From Clostridia bacterium (lineage in GTDB: Bacteria; Bacillota; Clostridia; UBA1381; UBA9506), in the NCBI GenBank assembly GCA_017415145.1, contig JAFQJE010000007.1, forward strand, positions 62,001 to 126,000: a stretch of DNA of 64,000 nt, written 5' to 3'. The notes under the pieces were generated by a model. It was not told where the DNA came from. It did not search any database and was given only the letters and a program-made list of their open reading frames with translations. Each line of letters begins with the position of its first letter. The first letter of the stretch is position 1. Below, in pieces: positions 7,020 to 15,366 of the stretch. The translations under genes were made by a program, and so were the position numbers.

Positions 7020-8444
7020 CTAAGAATTTTCCAACTTTTTATCCAATATTTCTTTTATGATTGCAGGATCGCCTGCACCTTTTAATTCTTTCATACAAGC
7101 ACCGAAGAGCGCCTGCTTTGCCTTTTCCTTACCAGCCTTAAAGTCTGCAACCGCCTGAGGATTTTCTGCTATCTTCTGTGCAATAATTGCCTCAATCGCA
7201 GATGTGTCAACCTTACGGTCAAGACCTTGTGCCTTACAAAATTCAACAGGGTCAACATCCTGCTCGATAACTGCGATAAGAACTTTCTTGCCTGCAACAC
7301 GGTTGATGTCGCCTGAAGCTACCATCTTGATAATTGCAGCAAGTTTTTCAGCTGTAATTGTAAGGTCTGCTAAAGTTTTTCCGTCTTTACGCAGTACACC
7401 TGCACAGTCTGTTAATATCCAGGTTGCAGCATCTTTTGCGTTACATCCTAAAGCCACAGTATCATCTAAGAGCTTGCTTATCTTGTTGTTTGAAATAAGC
7501 ATATCGATTTCTTTGTCAGAAATACCGGCTTGCTTATAGTCTTCAGCCTTTTCGTCCACTGCTTCGGGCATTTCAGATTTGATCTTTTCTAACCACTCAT
7601 CGTCGATTACAATAGGCATAAGGTTTGCATCGGGGAAATAACGGTAGTCCGCTTCTGTTTCCTTGTTACGCATTGCAAAGGTTTTGCCTGATGCATCATC
7701 AAATCTTCTTGTTTCCTGAACAAGCTCTTCTGTTTCAAATTCAATTGCGTCAATATGACGTTGTGCCTCATACTGAATTGCCTTCTCAATTGCTTCAAAA
7801 GAGCTCATATTCTTGATTTCGGTACGAACACCATACTCTGTGCTTCCCTCAGGACGAACAGAAATGTTTACGTCACAACGCATAGCACCTTCTTCACATT
7901 CAGAAATACCACCTGAACGGAACATTGACTTTAATTTGTTAAGGTATAATACAACCTCTTCTGCACTGTGAAAATCAGGCTGTGTAACAATCTCAATCAA
8001 TGGAACACTTGTACGGTTAAAGTCTACAAAGCTTGATTTTCCGCCGTGAACAAGTTTACCTGCATCTTCTTCCATGTGAATCTGCTTGATGCGGATATCA
8101 CGCTTGCCTTTTGAAGTATTTAATGTCACGCAACCGTCTGTGCAGATGGGGTGATTAAGCTGTGTAATCTGGTATGCACATGGAAGGTCGGGATAATAAT
8201 AATTCTTCTTGTCAAATGTTGTGTATCTGTTGATGTTACAGTTAAGCATAAGACCTGCTGTTACTGCCAATTCTACTACACGCTTGTTCATAACGGGAAG
8301 CATACCGGGCATACCGCTGCAGGCAGGGCATACACAGTCATTAGGCTCATTCGCTTCTGAATGTCCGCCACAGGAGCAGAAAATCTTTGACTTTGTTTCT
8401 AACTCAACGTGGGTTTCAAGACCGATAACTATTTCGTAGTTCAT
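7020..8444 (-). CDS. gatB: Asp-tRNA(Asn)/Glu-tRNA(Gln) amidotransferase subunit B
   Basis: A 474-residue GatB of normal length. It begins YEIVIGLETHVELETKSKIFC and contains PNDCVCPACSGMPG, both signature regions, plus VDFNRTSVPLIEIVT in the kinase/cradle domain. The C-terminal tail (from about 325) is the helical YqeY-like tRNA-binding domain. GatB phosphorylates the aspartyl or glutamyl group on mischarged tRNA and completes amidation using ammonia delivered through a tunnel. All conserved regions look intact, in contrast to the adjacent GatA. A GGAGGG ribosome site sits at the end of gatA, with 2 bp between the genes. Confidence 0.97.
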   Translation of the reverse strand: MNYEIVIGLETHVELETKSKIFCSCGGHSEANEPNDCVCPACSGMPGMLPVMNKRVVELAVTAGLMLNCNINRYTTFDKKNYYYPDLPCAYQITQLNHPICTDGCVTLNTSKGKRDIRIKQIHMEEDAGKLVHGGKSSFVDFNRTSVPLIEIVTQPDFHSAEEVVLYLNKLKSMFRSGGISECEEGAMRCDVNISVRPEGSTEYGVRTEIKNMSSFEAIEKAIQYEAQRHIDAIEFETEELVQETRRFDDASGKTFAMRNKETEADYRYFPDANLMPIVIDDEWLEKIKSEMPEAVDEKAEDYKQAGISDKEIDMLISNNKISKLLDDTVALGCNAKDAATWILTDCAGVLRKDGKTLADLTITAEKLAAIIKMVASGDINRVAGKKVLIAVIEQDVDPVEFCKAQGLDRKVDTSAIEAIIAQKIAENPQAVADFKAGKEKAKQALFGACMKELKGAGDPAIIKEILDKKLENS

Positions 8445-8446
8445 AA

Positions 8447-9625
8447 TTATTTGCCCTCCTTTTCAACGCTTGCAGCAAGGCTTAGAAGTGTACCTTCAGA
8501 AAACGCCTTACCCATAAGCTGAACACCGCAAGAAACAAGTGCGGGTGTACCAATAAGGTTTGCAACTGATGTGAATACGCTCTCAGAATACACTTTGTTG
8601 AATGCATCTTTTATGTCGTATGCTTTATATTCAGTTTTTGAGCAAGCAGGTAAAAGAACTGCATCATACTCATTCATCAGCTTTGCAAATTTTTCTGAAA
8701 CAATTCTGCGTATTCTCAAGGATTTATCGTAGCAGTCTTTATAACGATTCTTAGATAATACGTCAGAACCATAAAGAATAACTGCTTTTGTCAAGAAATT
8801 AAATCCCTCTGTTCTTGAGTTTACATATAATTCGTCGATGTTTTTGAACTCTTTGGCACGGTGACCAAATTTTACACCATCATAACGTGATACGTTATTA
8901 CATGTTTCAGCACACATCAAAATCTGCCACGCTGTGTTTGCGATATCAAAGAAGTCGGCTGAAATTTCTTCAACAATTACGCCTGAAGACTTTAATGAAT
9001 CCGCAAAAGCTAAAACCTTTTTCTTCGTTTCTTCGTCTGCCTTTTCTAAAAGTTCTTTTACGATACAAACTTTTTTACCTTTTACGTCTTCAATATCATA
9101 TGCCACTTTTTCTTTTAAGCTTGTGCCGTCTTTTTCATCGTGGCCTGCGATAACGTTCATAATCTCAGCAATACCCAAAGCATCTTTTGCATAAACACCA
9201 ACCTGCTCGCCTGATGCTGCACAGGAAATTACGCCATAACGTGAAACTGTGCCGTAGGTAGGCTTTAAAAAGTCAACACCTGATACTGCTGCTGCTCTTC
9301 TTGTTGTACCGTTCATATCAACGCCAAGCGCCACCTTAACTTCGCCTGCTGCTACCAATTCTGCTGCGGCACCTTTCAATGTCTCGCACTTTTCAGCGTA
9401 GTATGAAAACTCGCCCAAAAGGTCAAGACCAAACTCGCCAACGTGTGTCTTTCCTGAAATTGTGTAGCCGTTTTTTTCAAGCCTTTCTACTGCTTCTGCA
9501 CTAAAAAGTGGTTTAAAGCCTTCTAAGATACGTGAACCAGCTGTAGCCTCTGTATCTTTTACCAAAATTGTATCATCAACAGCAATGTTGCCGCCCTTAT
9601 TTAATTCTTTTATATAGTATTTCAT
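8447..9625 (-). CDS. gatA: Short GatA-like amidotransferase subunit lacking the amidase serines
   Basis: A 392-residue protein that aligns with GatA from the catalytic-Lys region (ILVKDTEATAGSRIL) through to the C-terminus (IGTPALVSCG), but it is about 90 residues short. The N-terminal helical part is absent, and the loop that normally carries FAMGSS and GGSSGGS is replaced by unrelated sequence. The nucleophile segment GSDTGGSIRQPA reads GVDMNGTTRRAA, so Ser becomes Thr and the cis-Ser is gone. The Lys survives, as do KPTYGTVSRYG and NVIAGHD. It may be a structural subunit without glutaminase activity, or have altered chemistry. The frame is intact and uninterrupted, so this is not a fresh pseudogene. 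ATG at 9625 is preferred (GAGGTG upstream). Confidence 0.88.
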   Translation of the reverse strand: MKYYIKELNKGGNIAVDDTILVKDTEATAGSRILEGFKPLFSAEAVERLEKNGYTISGKTHVGEFGLDLLGEFSYYAEKCETLKGAAAELVAAGEVKVALGVDMNGTTRRAAAVSGVDFLKPTYGTVSRYGVISCAASGEQVGVYAKDALGIAEIMNVIAGHDEKDGTSLKEKVAYDIEDVKGKKVCIVKELLEKADEETKKKVLAFADSLKSSGVIVEEISADFFDIANTAWQILMCAETCNNVSRYDGVKFGHRAKEFKNIDELYVNSRTEGFNFLTKAVILYGSDVLSKNRYKDCYDKSLRIRRIVSEKFAKLMNEYDAVLLPACSKTEYKAYDIKDAFNKVYSESVFTSVANLIGTPALVSCGVQLMGKAFSEGTLLSLAASVEKEGK

Positions 9626-9635
9626 CAAACACACC

Positions 9636-11711
9636 TCACTTTACAAGTCTGGGAACAACCCAGCTGTCTTCACTGCGTTCAGGCGCACCCTCGAGAAGAG
9701 AATCTCTTGTAAATGGCTGCTTTCTTTCATCTTCACGCAGTACATTTGTCATAGGCATAACGTGTACCATTTCTTCTACATTTTCTGTATCTATATTCTT
9801 TAATGCAGCTTCATCATCTTTCATTGATGCAAAAATTCCCTGCATAACTGTTTCTTCTTCATCAGTTAACTCTAACTGGTTAAGCTGCTGCGCATTTGAA
9901 AATGTTGAACGCTTACCCTGAGCTTTGCTTGCTGTGGCTACGCCTGAGCCTGCATTTGCAAAAACAGCGCCGTTACCCAAAAGATGAACGTCTTCTAACT
10001 GCTGTTTTGTAACAAAGCTGGGAGCACCAAGCATTACATCCTGAGCGTTTCCGTTTAAGGGGAATGCAATAACGTCTAAGATTTTTTCTTCGTCTGTCAA
10101 TAGCATTACCATACGGTCAATACCCGGTGCCATACCGGCGTGGGGCGGAGCACCATACTGGAATGCTGTATACAAAGCATTAAAGCGTGCTTTTAATTCA
10201 TCTTCTGAATAGCCTGCAATCTCAAATGCTTTCTTCATTATATCAATATCGTGGTTACGAACCGCACCTGATGCCAACTCAATACCGTTACATACAAGGT
10301 CGTACTGGTAAGCAAGCACCTCTTCGGGGTCTTTTGTAAGGAGGGCATCCATTCCCCCCTGAGGCATTGAGAAGGGGTTGTGTGTAAAAATTGTTTCGCC
10401 TGTTTCTTCGTCATTTTCATACATCGGAAAATCAACTACAAAGCAGAACTCAAAAGCGTCGTCACGGATTAAATCGAGCTGTTCGGGTTTCGCAAGCCAG
10501 CTACGGATATGGCCAGCCTTTTTCTCTGTGTCGTTTTTCTTGTCGTCACAGATAAAGAACAGAGTTTCTCCCTCTTTAACGCCTGTGATTTTTATAATTT
10601 CTTCTTTCTTCGCATCTGTTAAGAACTTGGCAATAGGACCAGCGAATACACCGTCCTTTAATGTTATATAACCAAGACCGCCAAGGCCTACTTCAGCAGA
10701 GGTTGCAAACTTTAATGAATCTTCAAAGAATTTCTTTGATTTACCCTGACAGTCAGCAACAATACCACGAACAGGTTTTCCGCGGAATGCAGGGAACTCA
10801 ACATCAGAGAAAAATTCTGTCAAATCACAGATAATAAGCGGGTTACGAAGGTCAGGCTTATCTGAGCCGTACTTCATCATTGATTCTGCGTATGTGATAC
10901 GGCGGAAAGGCTTTTCTGTGATTTTTTTATTTGAAAATGTCTTGAATGTGTCGTAGATTACGTCTTCACAAACTTCCAAAACTTCGTCCTGTGTTGCAAA
11001 TGCCATTTCAAAATCTAACTGATAGAATTCACCGGGTGAACGGTCAGCTCTCGCATCTTCATCACGAAAGCACGGTGCCACCTGGAAGTATCTGTCAAAA
11101 CCTGACACCATGAGAAGCTGTTTGAACTGCTGAGGTGCCTGAGGAAGTGCATAGAACTTGCCCGGATGCTTACGGCTGGGAACCAAGAAGTCTCTTGCAC
11201 CTTCGGGTGATGATGCTGTAAGGATAGGAGTCTGCATATCAAGGAAGTTCTTTTCTTCCATTTTGTTACGAAGATGACGGATTATCTTTGAACGGATAAC
11301 CAGATTTTCGTGGTTTTTGGGATTACGTAAATCAAGGTAACGGTACTTTAAGCGAAGCTCATCCTTGCTTTGTCTTGATGCTCTTACTTCAAAGGGGAGC
11401 ATATTCTGGCTCTTGCCCAATACCTGTAAGGATTCTGCAACAAGCTCAACCTCACCTGTTGCAATTTTTTCATTTACTGTGTCGGGGTCACGCTTTTCGA
11501 CTTTACCGGAAACAGAAATAACAGTTTCGCGGTTTACGTTTGCTAAAAAGCTCTCATCATGAATAACAACCTGTGTAACACCGGTGTAGTCACGAAGGTC
11601 AATAAATATAACGCCACCGTGGTCACGCACAACGTCAACCCAGCCCGCAAGCTGAACGGTCTGACCGATATGTTTGTCACAGATGTCGTTACAGAATAGT
11701 GTTCTATACAT
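9636..11711 (-). CDS. aspS: Aspartyl-tRNA synthetase fused to GatC
   Basis: A 691-residue fusion. Residues 1 to about 590 are a complete bacterial-type AspRS: OB-fold anticodon domain (GWVDVVRDHGGVIFIDLRD), class II motif 2 (FRDEDARADRSPGEF), GAD insertion, and motif 3 (GAPPHAGMAPGIDRMVML). After a linker, residues about 612-691 match GatC, ending with NVLREDE, FTRDSLLEGAP and WVVPRLVK. The fusion physically joins Asp-tRNA formation to the amidotransferase subunit that bridges GatA and GatB, suggesting a permanent transamidosome. No separate gatC is seen nearby. The start at 11711 is 7 nt after AGGAGG; the upstream ATG at 11717 is too close to it. First gene after the Asn-specifier T-box. Confidence 0.95.
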   Translation of the reverse strand: MYRTLFCNDICDKHIGQTVQLAGWVDVVRDHGGVIFIDLRDYTGVTQVVIHDESFLANVNRETVISVSGKVEKRDPDTVNEKIATGEVELVAESLQVLGKSQNMLPFEVRASRQSKDELRLKYRYLDLRNPKNHENLVIRSKIIRHLRNKMEEKNFLDMQTPILTASSPEGARDFLVPSRKHPGKFYALPQAPQQFKQLLMVSGFDRYFQVAPCFRDEDARADRSPGEFYQLDFEMAFATQDEVLEVCEDVIYDTFKTFSNKKITEKPFRRITYAESMMKYGSDKPDLRNPLIICDLTEFFSDVEFPAFRGKPVRGIVADCQGKSKKFFEDSLKFATSAEVGLGGLGYITLKDGVFAGPIAKFLTDAKKEEIIKITGVKEGETLFFICDDKKNDTEKKAGHIRSWLAKPEQLDLIRDDAFEFCFVVDFPMYENDEETGETIFTHNPFSMPQGGMDALLTKDPEEVLAYQYDLVCNGIELASGAVRNHDIDIMKKAFEIAGYSEDELKARFNALYTAFQYGAPPHAGMAPGIDRMVMLLTDEEKILDVIAFPLNGNAQDVMLGAPSFVTKQQLEDVHLLGNGAVFANAGSGVATASKAQGKRSTFSNAQQLNQLELTDEEETVMQGIFASMKDDEAALKNIDTENVEEMVHVMPMTNVLREDERKQPFTRDSLLEGAPERSEDSWVVPRLVK

Positions 11712-11740
11712 AATCATACCTCCTGATTATTTTACAAAAT

Positions 11741-11961
11741 AAAAATCCCGGGAATACTCTTTAAGAATATTCCCGGGACGAGTAAACTAAAAATTACCCG
11801 CGGTGCCACCCGCTTTGATACAAAATGCATCCACTTTTTTATTAAGCTAGGTTCACTATGGAGTGTTCCCGCACTTACTACTCATCTTAATGCGCTCTCA
11901 GTCCATGACGCATACTCCCTGAAAGACTTTCCAAAAAAGCCGAGTCTCCATATTTAATATC
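11741..11961 (-). promoter_or_regulatory. T-box riboswitch, Asn specifier, upstream of aspS-gatC operon
   Basis: The minus-strand leader has GGGAGTATGCG (stem I 5' side with the AGTA loop-E element) and GGGAACACTCC on the 3' side, so the specifier triplet is AAC (Asn) at 11867-11865. The T-box core GGGTGGCACCGCGGG is at 11811-11797. The terminator has an 11-bp CCCGGG-rich stem at 11778-11746 followed by five T. Uncharged tRNA-Asn should stabilise the antiterminator and turn on aspS-gatC, gatA, gatB, the asparaginase-family gene and alaX. T-boxes are known ahead of clostridial tRNA-dependent Asn synthesis genes, which supports the reading. Confidence 0.93.
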
Positions 11962-11967
11962 ATGATA

Positions 11968-11996
11968 ATTATAACAAAAGGATATATCTTTGTCAA
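11968..11996 (-). promoter_or_regulatory. Sigma-A promoter of the Asn T-box operon
   Basis: Consensus TTGACA (11996-11991) and TATAAT (11973-11968) on the minus strand with a 17-bp spacer. Predicted transcription start near 11961. Confidence 0.92.
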
Positions 11997-12036
11997 TAAT
12001 ATTTTTGCCCCATATTTGGGATATTATTCACTCATA

Positions 12037-13371
12037 TTACGGATTTAATCTGTTAGGTCCGCGGAAGATAAACATTGCATCCTTGATGTGTAAGCCTAAA
12101 AGAAGCATTGTCATTCTGTCCACACCGATACCAAAGCCGCCGTGAGGAGGGCAACCATAGCGGAAGAACTCAAGATAAAATTCTACATCCTTTGCTAAAC
12201 CCTTTTCTTCTGCTTGTTTCGCGAGTATATCGTATCTGTGTTCACGCTGAGCACCTGTCGTGATTTCAACACCACGCCAGATAAGGTCATAGCCCATAGG
12301 TGTACCGTGTTCGTCTCTCATGTGATAAAAGGCTCTTTTTTCAGCGTCAAAATCTGTTACGAATAAAAATTCGTGGTCATAGTGCTTTTTAACCCACTCA
12401 AAGCTTAACTTCTCTGCTTCTGTAGAAAGATCTCCCTTTTCAGAATCGGGAACAGTGTAACCAAATTCCTTTTCTAAACCATCATATAATTCTGCGAGTG
12501 TTACAACAGGGAAAGGAAGCTTCGGAACAACTACTGGGATACCGAACATTTCTTCGATTTCTTTGCCGTATTTGTCTGCTACCTTTTCCAATGCATAGGT
12601 CAAAAGCTCTGCTTCTAGTTGCATTACATCACGATAGTCTTCAATATAGCTGAACTCAAGGTCAAAACCTGTGAATTCTGTTGTATGTTTGCTGGTGAAG
12701 GATTTTTCTGCACGAAAAACTGGACCAACTTCAAAGATTTTTTCAAATCCGCTTGCCATAGCCATCTGCTTATAGAACTGAGGGCTCTGTGCTAAATATG
12801 CGTTCCTATCAAAATACTTAACCTCAAAAACATCGGAACCACTCTCGGATGCTGCACCGATTAATTTAGGAGAGTGAATTTCGATAAATTCCTTGCCCAA
12901 TAAAAATTCACGCATTGCAGCAACGAACGCTGTCTGCACCTTGAACATAAGCTGATTTTCGTCTGTTCGCAAATCTATCCAGCGGAAATCAATTCTCTGG
13001 TCGATCGAAGAACGCTCAACTGCCTGCTTTTTCTTTGTTGCAGGAATTTCTTTTCTTGTGATGGGAAGAGCATCTGCCACACTTTCTACAAAAAGCTCAT
13101 CGGGAAGAATCTCAATACCACCCATCTTAACGTATTCGTTTTCTATAACCTTACCAACTACTGTAATAACGGAGTCGCCTGTTAAGATATCTAACGCTGC
13201 CTCCATTTCAGGATGCTGTTCTTTTTCTATTGTTACCTGAATTTTTCCTGTAATGTCTTTTAGCACGATAAATGCCATCGCTCTTGAATTACGGAAATTT
13301 TCAACGAAGCCCTGTACTTTAACAACTTCGCCTATATTGTTTTTAATGTCCCTTACATATGTTCTGTTCAT
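12037..13371 (-). CDS. aspS2: Archaeal-type aspartyl-tRNA synthetase (AspRS2, probably non-discriminating)
   Basis: A 444-residue class II synthetase. It lacks the bacterial GAD insertion and matches the archaeal/eukaryotic AspRS branch: GAASESGSDVFEVKYFDRN, YLAQSPQFYKQM, FRAEKSFTSKHTTEF (motif 2), YDLIWRGVEITTGAQR, and GCPPHGGFGIGVDRMTMLL (motif 3). Bacteria with this second AspRS typically use it to charge tRNA-Asn with Asp as substrate for GatCAB. That fits the gatA/gatB genes immediately downstream. An AsnRS identity was considered and rejected because the motif 3 and C-terminal GPNRLNP pattern is AspRS-like. GGAGG precedes the ATG, and the gene has its own promoter, so it is not dependent on the T-box. 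Confidence 0.9.
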   Translation of the reverse strand: MNRTYVRDIKNNIGEVVKVQGFVENFRNSRAMAFIVLKDITGKIQVTIEKEQHPEMEAALDILTGDSVITVVGKVIENEYVKMGGIEILPDELFVESVADALPITRKEIPATKKKQAVERSSIDQRIDFRWIDLRTDENQLMFKVQTAFVAAMREFLLGKEFIEIHSPKLIGAASESGSDVFEVKYFDRNAYLAQSPQFYKQMAMASGFEKIFEVGPVFRAEKSFTSKHTTEFTGFDLEFSYIEDYRDVMQLEAELLTYALEKVADKYGKEIEEMFGIPVVVPKLPFPVVTLAELYDGLEKEFGYTVPDSEKGDLSTEAEKLSFEWVKKHYDHEFLFVTDFDAEKRAFYHMRDEHGTPMGYDLIWRGVEITTGAQREHRYDILAKQAEEKGLAKDVEFYLEFFRYGCPPHGGFGIGVDRMTMLLLGLHIKDAMFIFRGPNRLNP

Positions 13372-13420
13372 TAGAATTCCTCCAAAATATGCATTTTTCC
13401 AAACATAACCATTCTATTGT

Positions 13421-13450
13421 ATTATATCATTAGTATATCCAACTTGTCAA
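13421..13450 (-). promoter_or_regulatory. Promoter of aspS2
   Basis: Minus-strand TTGACA (13450-13445) and TATAAT (13426-13421), 18-bp spacer, about 45 bp before the aspS2 ATG. Confidence 0.85.
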
Positions 13451-13452
13451 TT

Positions 13453-13478
13453 AAAAAAGCACCCGTTGGGTGCTTTTT
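13453..13478 (-). terminator. Terminator after the GerMN gene
   Basis: An 11-bp stem AAAAAGCACCC/GGGTGCTTTTT with a 3-nt loop and a T6 run on the minus strand. It is followed within a few bases by the aspS2 promoter. Confidence 0.88.
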
Positions 13479-13479
13479 A

Positions 13480-14397
13480 TCATTTCTTAATTATACTTGC
13501 ATCACGCATTATCGGCTCATTGATTACCATATGAACAAATTCATCACGTTTTTCGCCCTCAATCAGGAATTGCACGGAATCAATCGTGCCCAATTCTGTC
13601 AATGAATTTACAACCGAATATACTGTCAGTGTTTCTCCTGCTGTGCCGCCCTGATATTTATTTACAAATTCTTTTGACAGGTTGACAAAGCAAACGCCAT
13701 TCTTTGTTTCTACGGAAATCACTTTGGTTTCTGTAGGTATAATACCTATGCTTCCTGCGTTTTTAGGACCCTTTATAAGTTCTTCAACGATTGCTTTTTC
13801 TACTGTGCTGGCTGCTGCCACTTCAACCTCTCGGGATTCAGATGAAAGTCCGTCACCCATGTCGTTTGCAAAATACAGTAACACCTTTGCTTTTGTGCTT
13901 TCTGCCTTGCCCTCGCCTACTACGTCACTTTCCATAATGACACCTAAAGGTTTCCCGTCACTACCCATTGCCTCCATGCCGTCAACCAAGATGCTTACAC
14001 CTGAAATAAAATCAAGTGAGCACAAGGTTTTTGCCACTGCAGCAGGTGCTAAGGCATTTCTTAATTCGTCAAATTCTTCAAATTCATCAGAAAAATCAAC
14101 AACTGCAATTTCGTCCTTAATGGTTACGGAATTAAGCTGCGTTCCGTCGCATAGGGGACTTAATTTTCCCTTAGGAGGATTGAGCAGCTGTTCAATCAGG
14201 TACTTTACCTGAGTCTTCTTGGATGAATCGGGCAATGTTACAATAGCTTCCACCAGGGCTGAGCCATTGCCCTCAATATAATATACAGAAGCCGTGTCCT
14301 CTAATGACGCGTCACGCCCTCCCAAAAATGTACATCCTGACAGAAGAATAATAACCGAAAGGAGTGCTATTAAAGATACGCTTAAAAATCTTTTCAT
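13480..14397 (-). CDS. GerMN-domain lipoprotein (GerM-like)
   Basis: A 305-residue lipoprotein: basic start, hydrophobic segment, LLSGC lipobox (Cys22). Two GerMN repeats follow, roughly residues 60-160 and 195-295. Each has the pattern 'EALIxGP...IP..T.V..V...NGV..V.LS.EF' (compare LIEQLLNPPKGKLSPLCDGT with IVEELIKGPKNAGSIGIIPT). GerM is a sporulation and germination protein involved in engulfment and cortex assembly. In non-sporulating bacteria the domain occurs in surface proteins, but spoVM and spoIIE elsewhere in the window support a sporulation role. The gene is apparently monocistronic, with a terminator directly downstream. Confidence 0.88.
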   Translation of the reverse strand: MKRFLSVSLIALLSVIILLSGCTFLGGRDASLEDTASVYYIEGNGSALVEAIVTLPDSSKKTQVKYLIEQLLNPPKGKLSPLCDGTQLNSVTIKDEIAVVDFSDEFEEFDELRNALAPAAVAKTLCSLDFISGVSILVDGMEAMGSDGKPLGVIMESDVVGEGKAESTKAKVLLYFANDMGDGLSSESREVEVAAASTVEKAIVEELIKGPKNAGSIGIIPTETKVISVETKNGVCFVNLSKEFVNKYQGGTAGETLTVYSVVNSLTELGTIDSVQFLIEGEKRDEFVHMVINEPIMRDASIIKK

Positions 14398-14472
14398 ATC
14401 AATACCTTCTTTCGTGCGTATTTCTCTACTATAATTCTACCATCAATATATTAAAAAACAATAACAATAGTA

Positions 14473-15357
14473 TTAAATTTGATGAACTAAGTATTTTTTT
14501 ACATAGCCCTCTTTAATTCCCTTGTCACTTACATATATTTTATCTGCACCAAAATATCTGCCGATTGCCGAGTATATGGCAAGTCCCGGGCAGATTGTAT
14601 ACTTTCTTTTAGGAACAGCTTTTTCAAAAAGAGAAATAGAAGCTTCGTCGGAAATGAATGTATCAAGCATGCATTCCACGCCAACAACACTTAAGCTTTC
14701 ACTATTTAAAACAAGCTTTGAAAGTTTTTTAGCTGCCCTTACTCCTCCGCCCACCAGACACAGGCAATCCGCCCTTACGCTATGAAGAGCTTCATTACTT
14801 TTAATATATTCTAAAATTTCTGATTTAATAGCATCTGTTTCCTCTTTTGTGGGAATTTCTCCTGCTACAAAGTTTTTATATGCCTTTAAAGACCCCAAAG
14901 GAATGGATTGTGTGGCTATGGTTTTTCCGTTTTCAAAAAGTATTATCTCAGAAGAGCCTCCGCCCACATCAGCCATAACTCCTGATTTGACGCAGAAATC
15001 CTCAATAGCTCCTAAAAAACTCAATTCCGCCTCGTCTGTACCCGAGAGCACTTCCAGAGCAACACCCGTCTTTTCCTTTACTTTTTCTGTTATATACGAA
15101 CAGTTTTTCGCATTTCTTATAGCAGCTGTTGCAAAAACATGAAACTCTGCTCCATACTCCTGTGCAATATTTTTGTGATGAAGTATAGCATCACAGCACG
15201 CGTCAATTCCTGCATCAGTTAGTGCGTTATCCTCAATATGACCTGCAAGATTTGCAAAAACCGCCTCGGTGTAAAGTTCGCACAGAGTATCGTTTTCCCA
15301 TTGATAAACGGACATACGTATTGTATTTGAGCCTGTGTCGACAACCGCGTAATTCAT
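14473..15357 (-). CDS. Ppx/GppA family phosphatase
   Basis: A 294-residue protein of the exopolyphosphatase/pppGpp phosphohydrolase family. The ASKHA phosphate-1 loop VDTGSNTIRMSVY is at the N-terminus, the phosphate-2 loop ADVGGGSSEIILF at about 134, and VGGGVRAAKKLS at about 205. It is shorter than E. coli Ppx and GppA, lacking their C-terminal HD-type domains, so it is the minimal two-domain form. It may hydrolyse polyphosphate or pppGpp. It lies 9 bp downstream of the hemolysin III gene, with a GGAGGAG ribosome site, in the same operon. Specific activity cannot be assigned from sequence. Confidence 0.9.
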   Translation of the reverse strand: MNYAVVDTGSNTIRMSVYQWENDTLCELYTEAVFANLAGHIEDNALTDAGIDACCDAILHHKNIAQEYGAEFHVFATAAIRNAKNCSYITEKVKEKTGVALEVLSGTDEAELSFLGAIEDFCVKSGVMADVGGGSSEIILFENGKTIATQSIPLGSLKAYKNFVAGEIPTKEETDAIKSEILEYIKSNEALHSVRADCLCLVGGGVRAAKKLSKLVLNSESLSVVGVECMLDTFISDEASISLFEKAVPKRKYTICPGLAIYSAIGRYFGADKIYVSDKGIKEGYVKKYLVHQI

Positions 15358-15366
15358 AATCTCCTC

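Noticed and set aside
12037-13371. Asparaginyl-tRNA synthetase identity for this gene
   Set aside because: Motif 2 and 3 and the closing GPNRLNP pattern match archaeal-type AspRS. AsnRS would show a different motif 3 with a PRxPG-type end.
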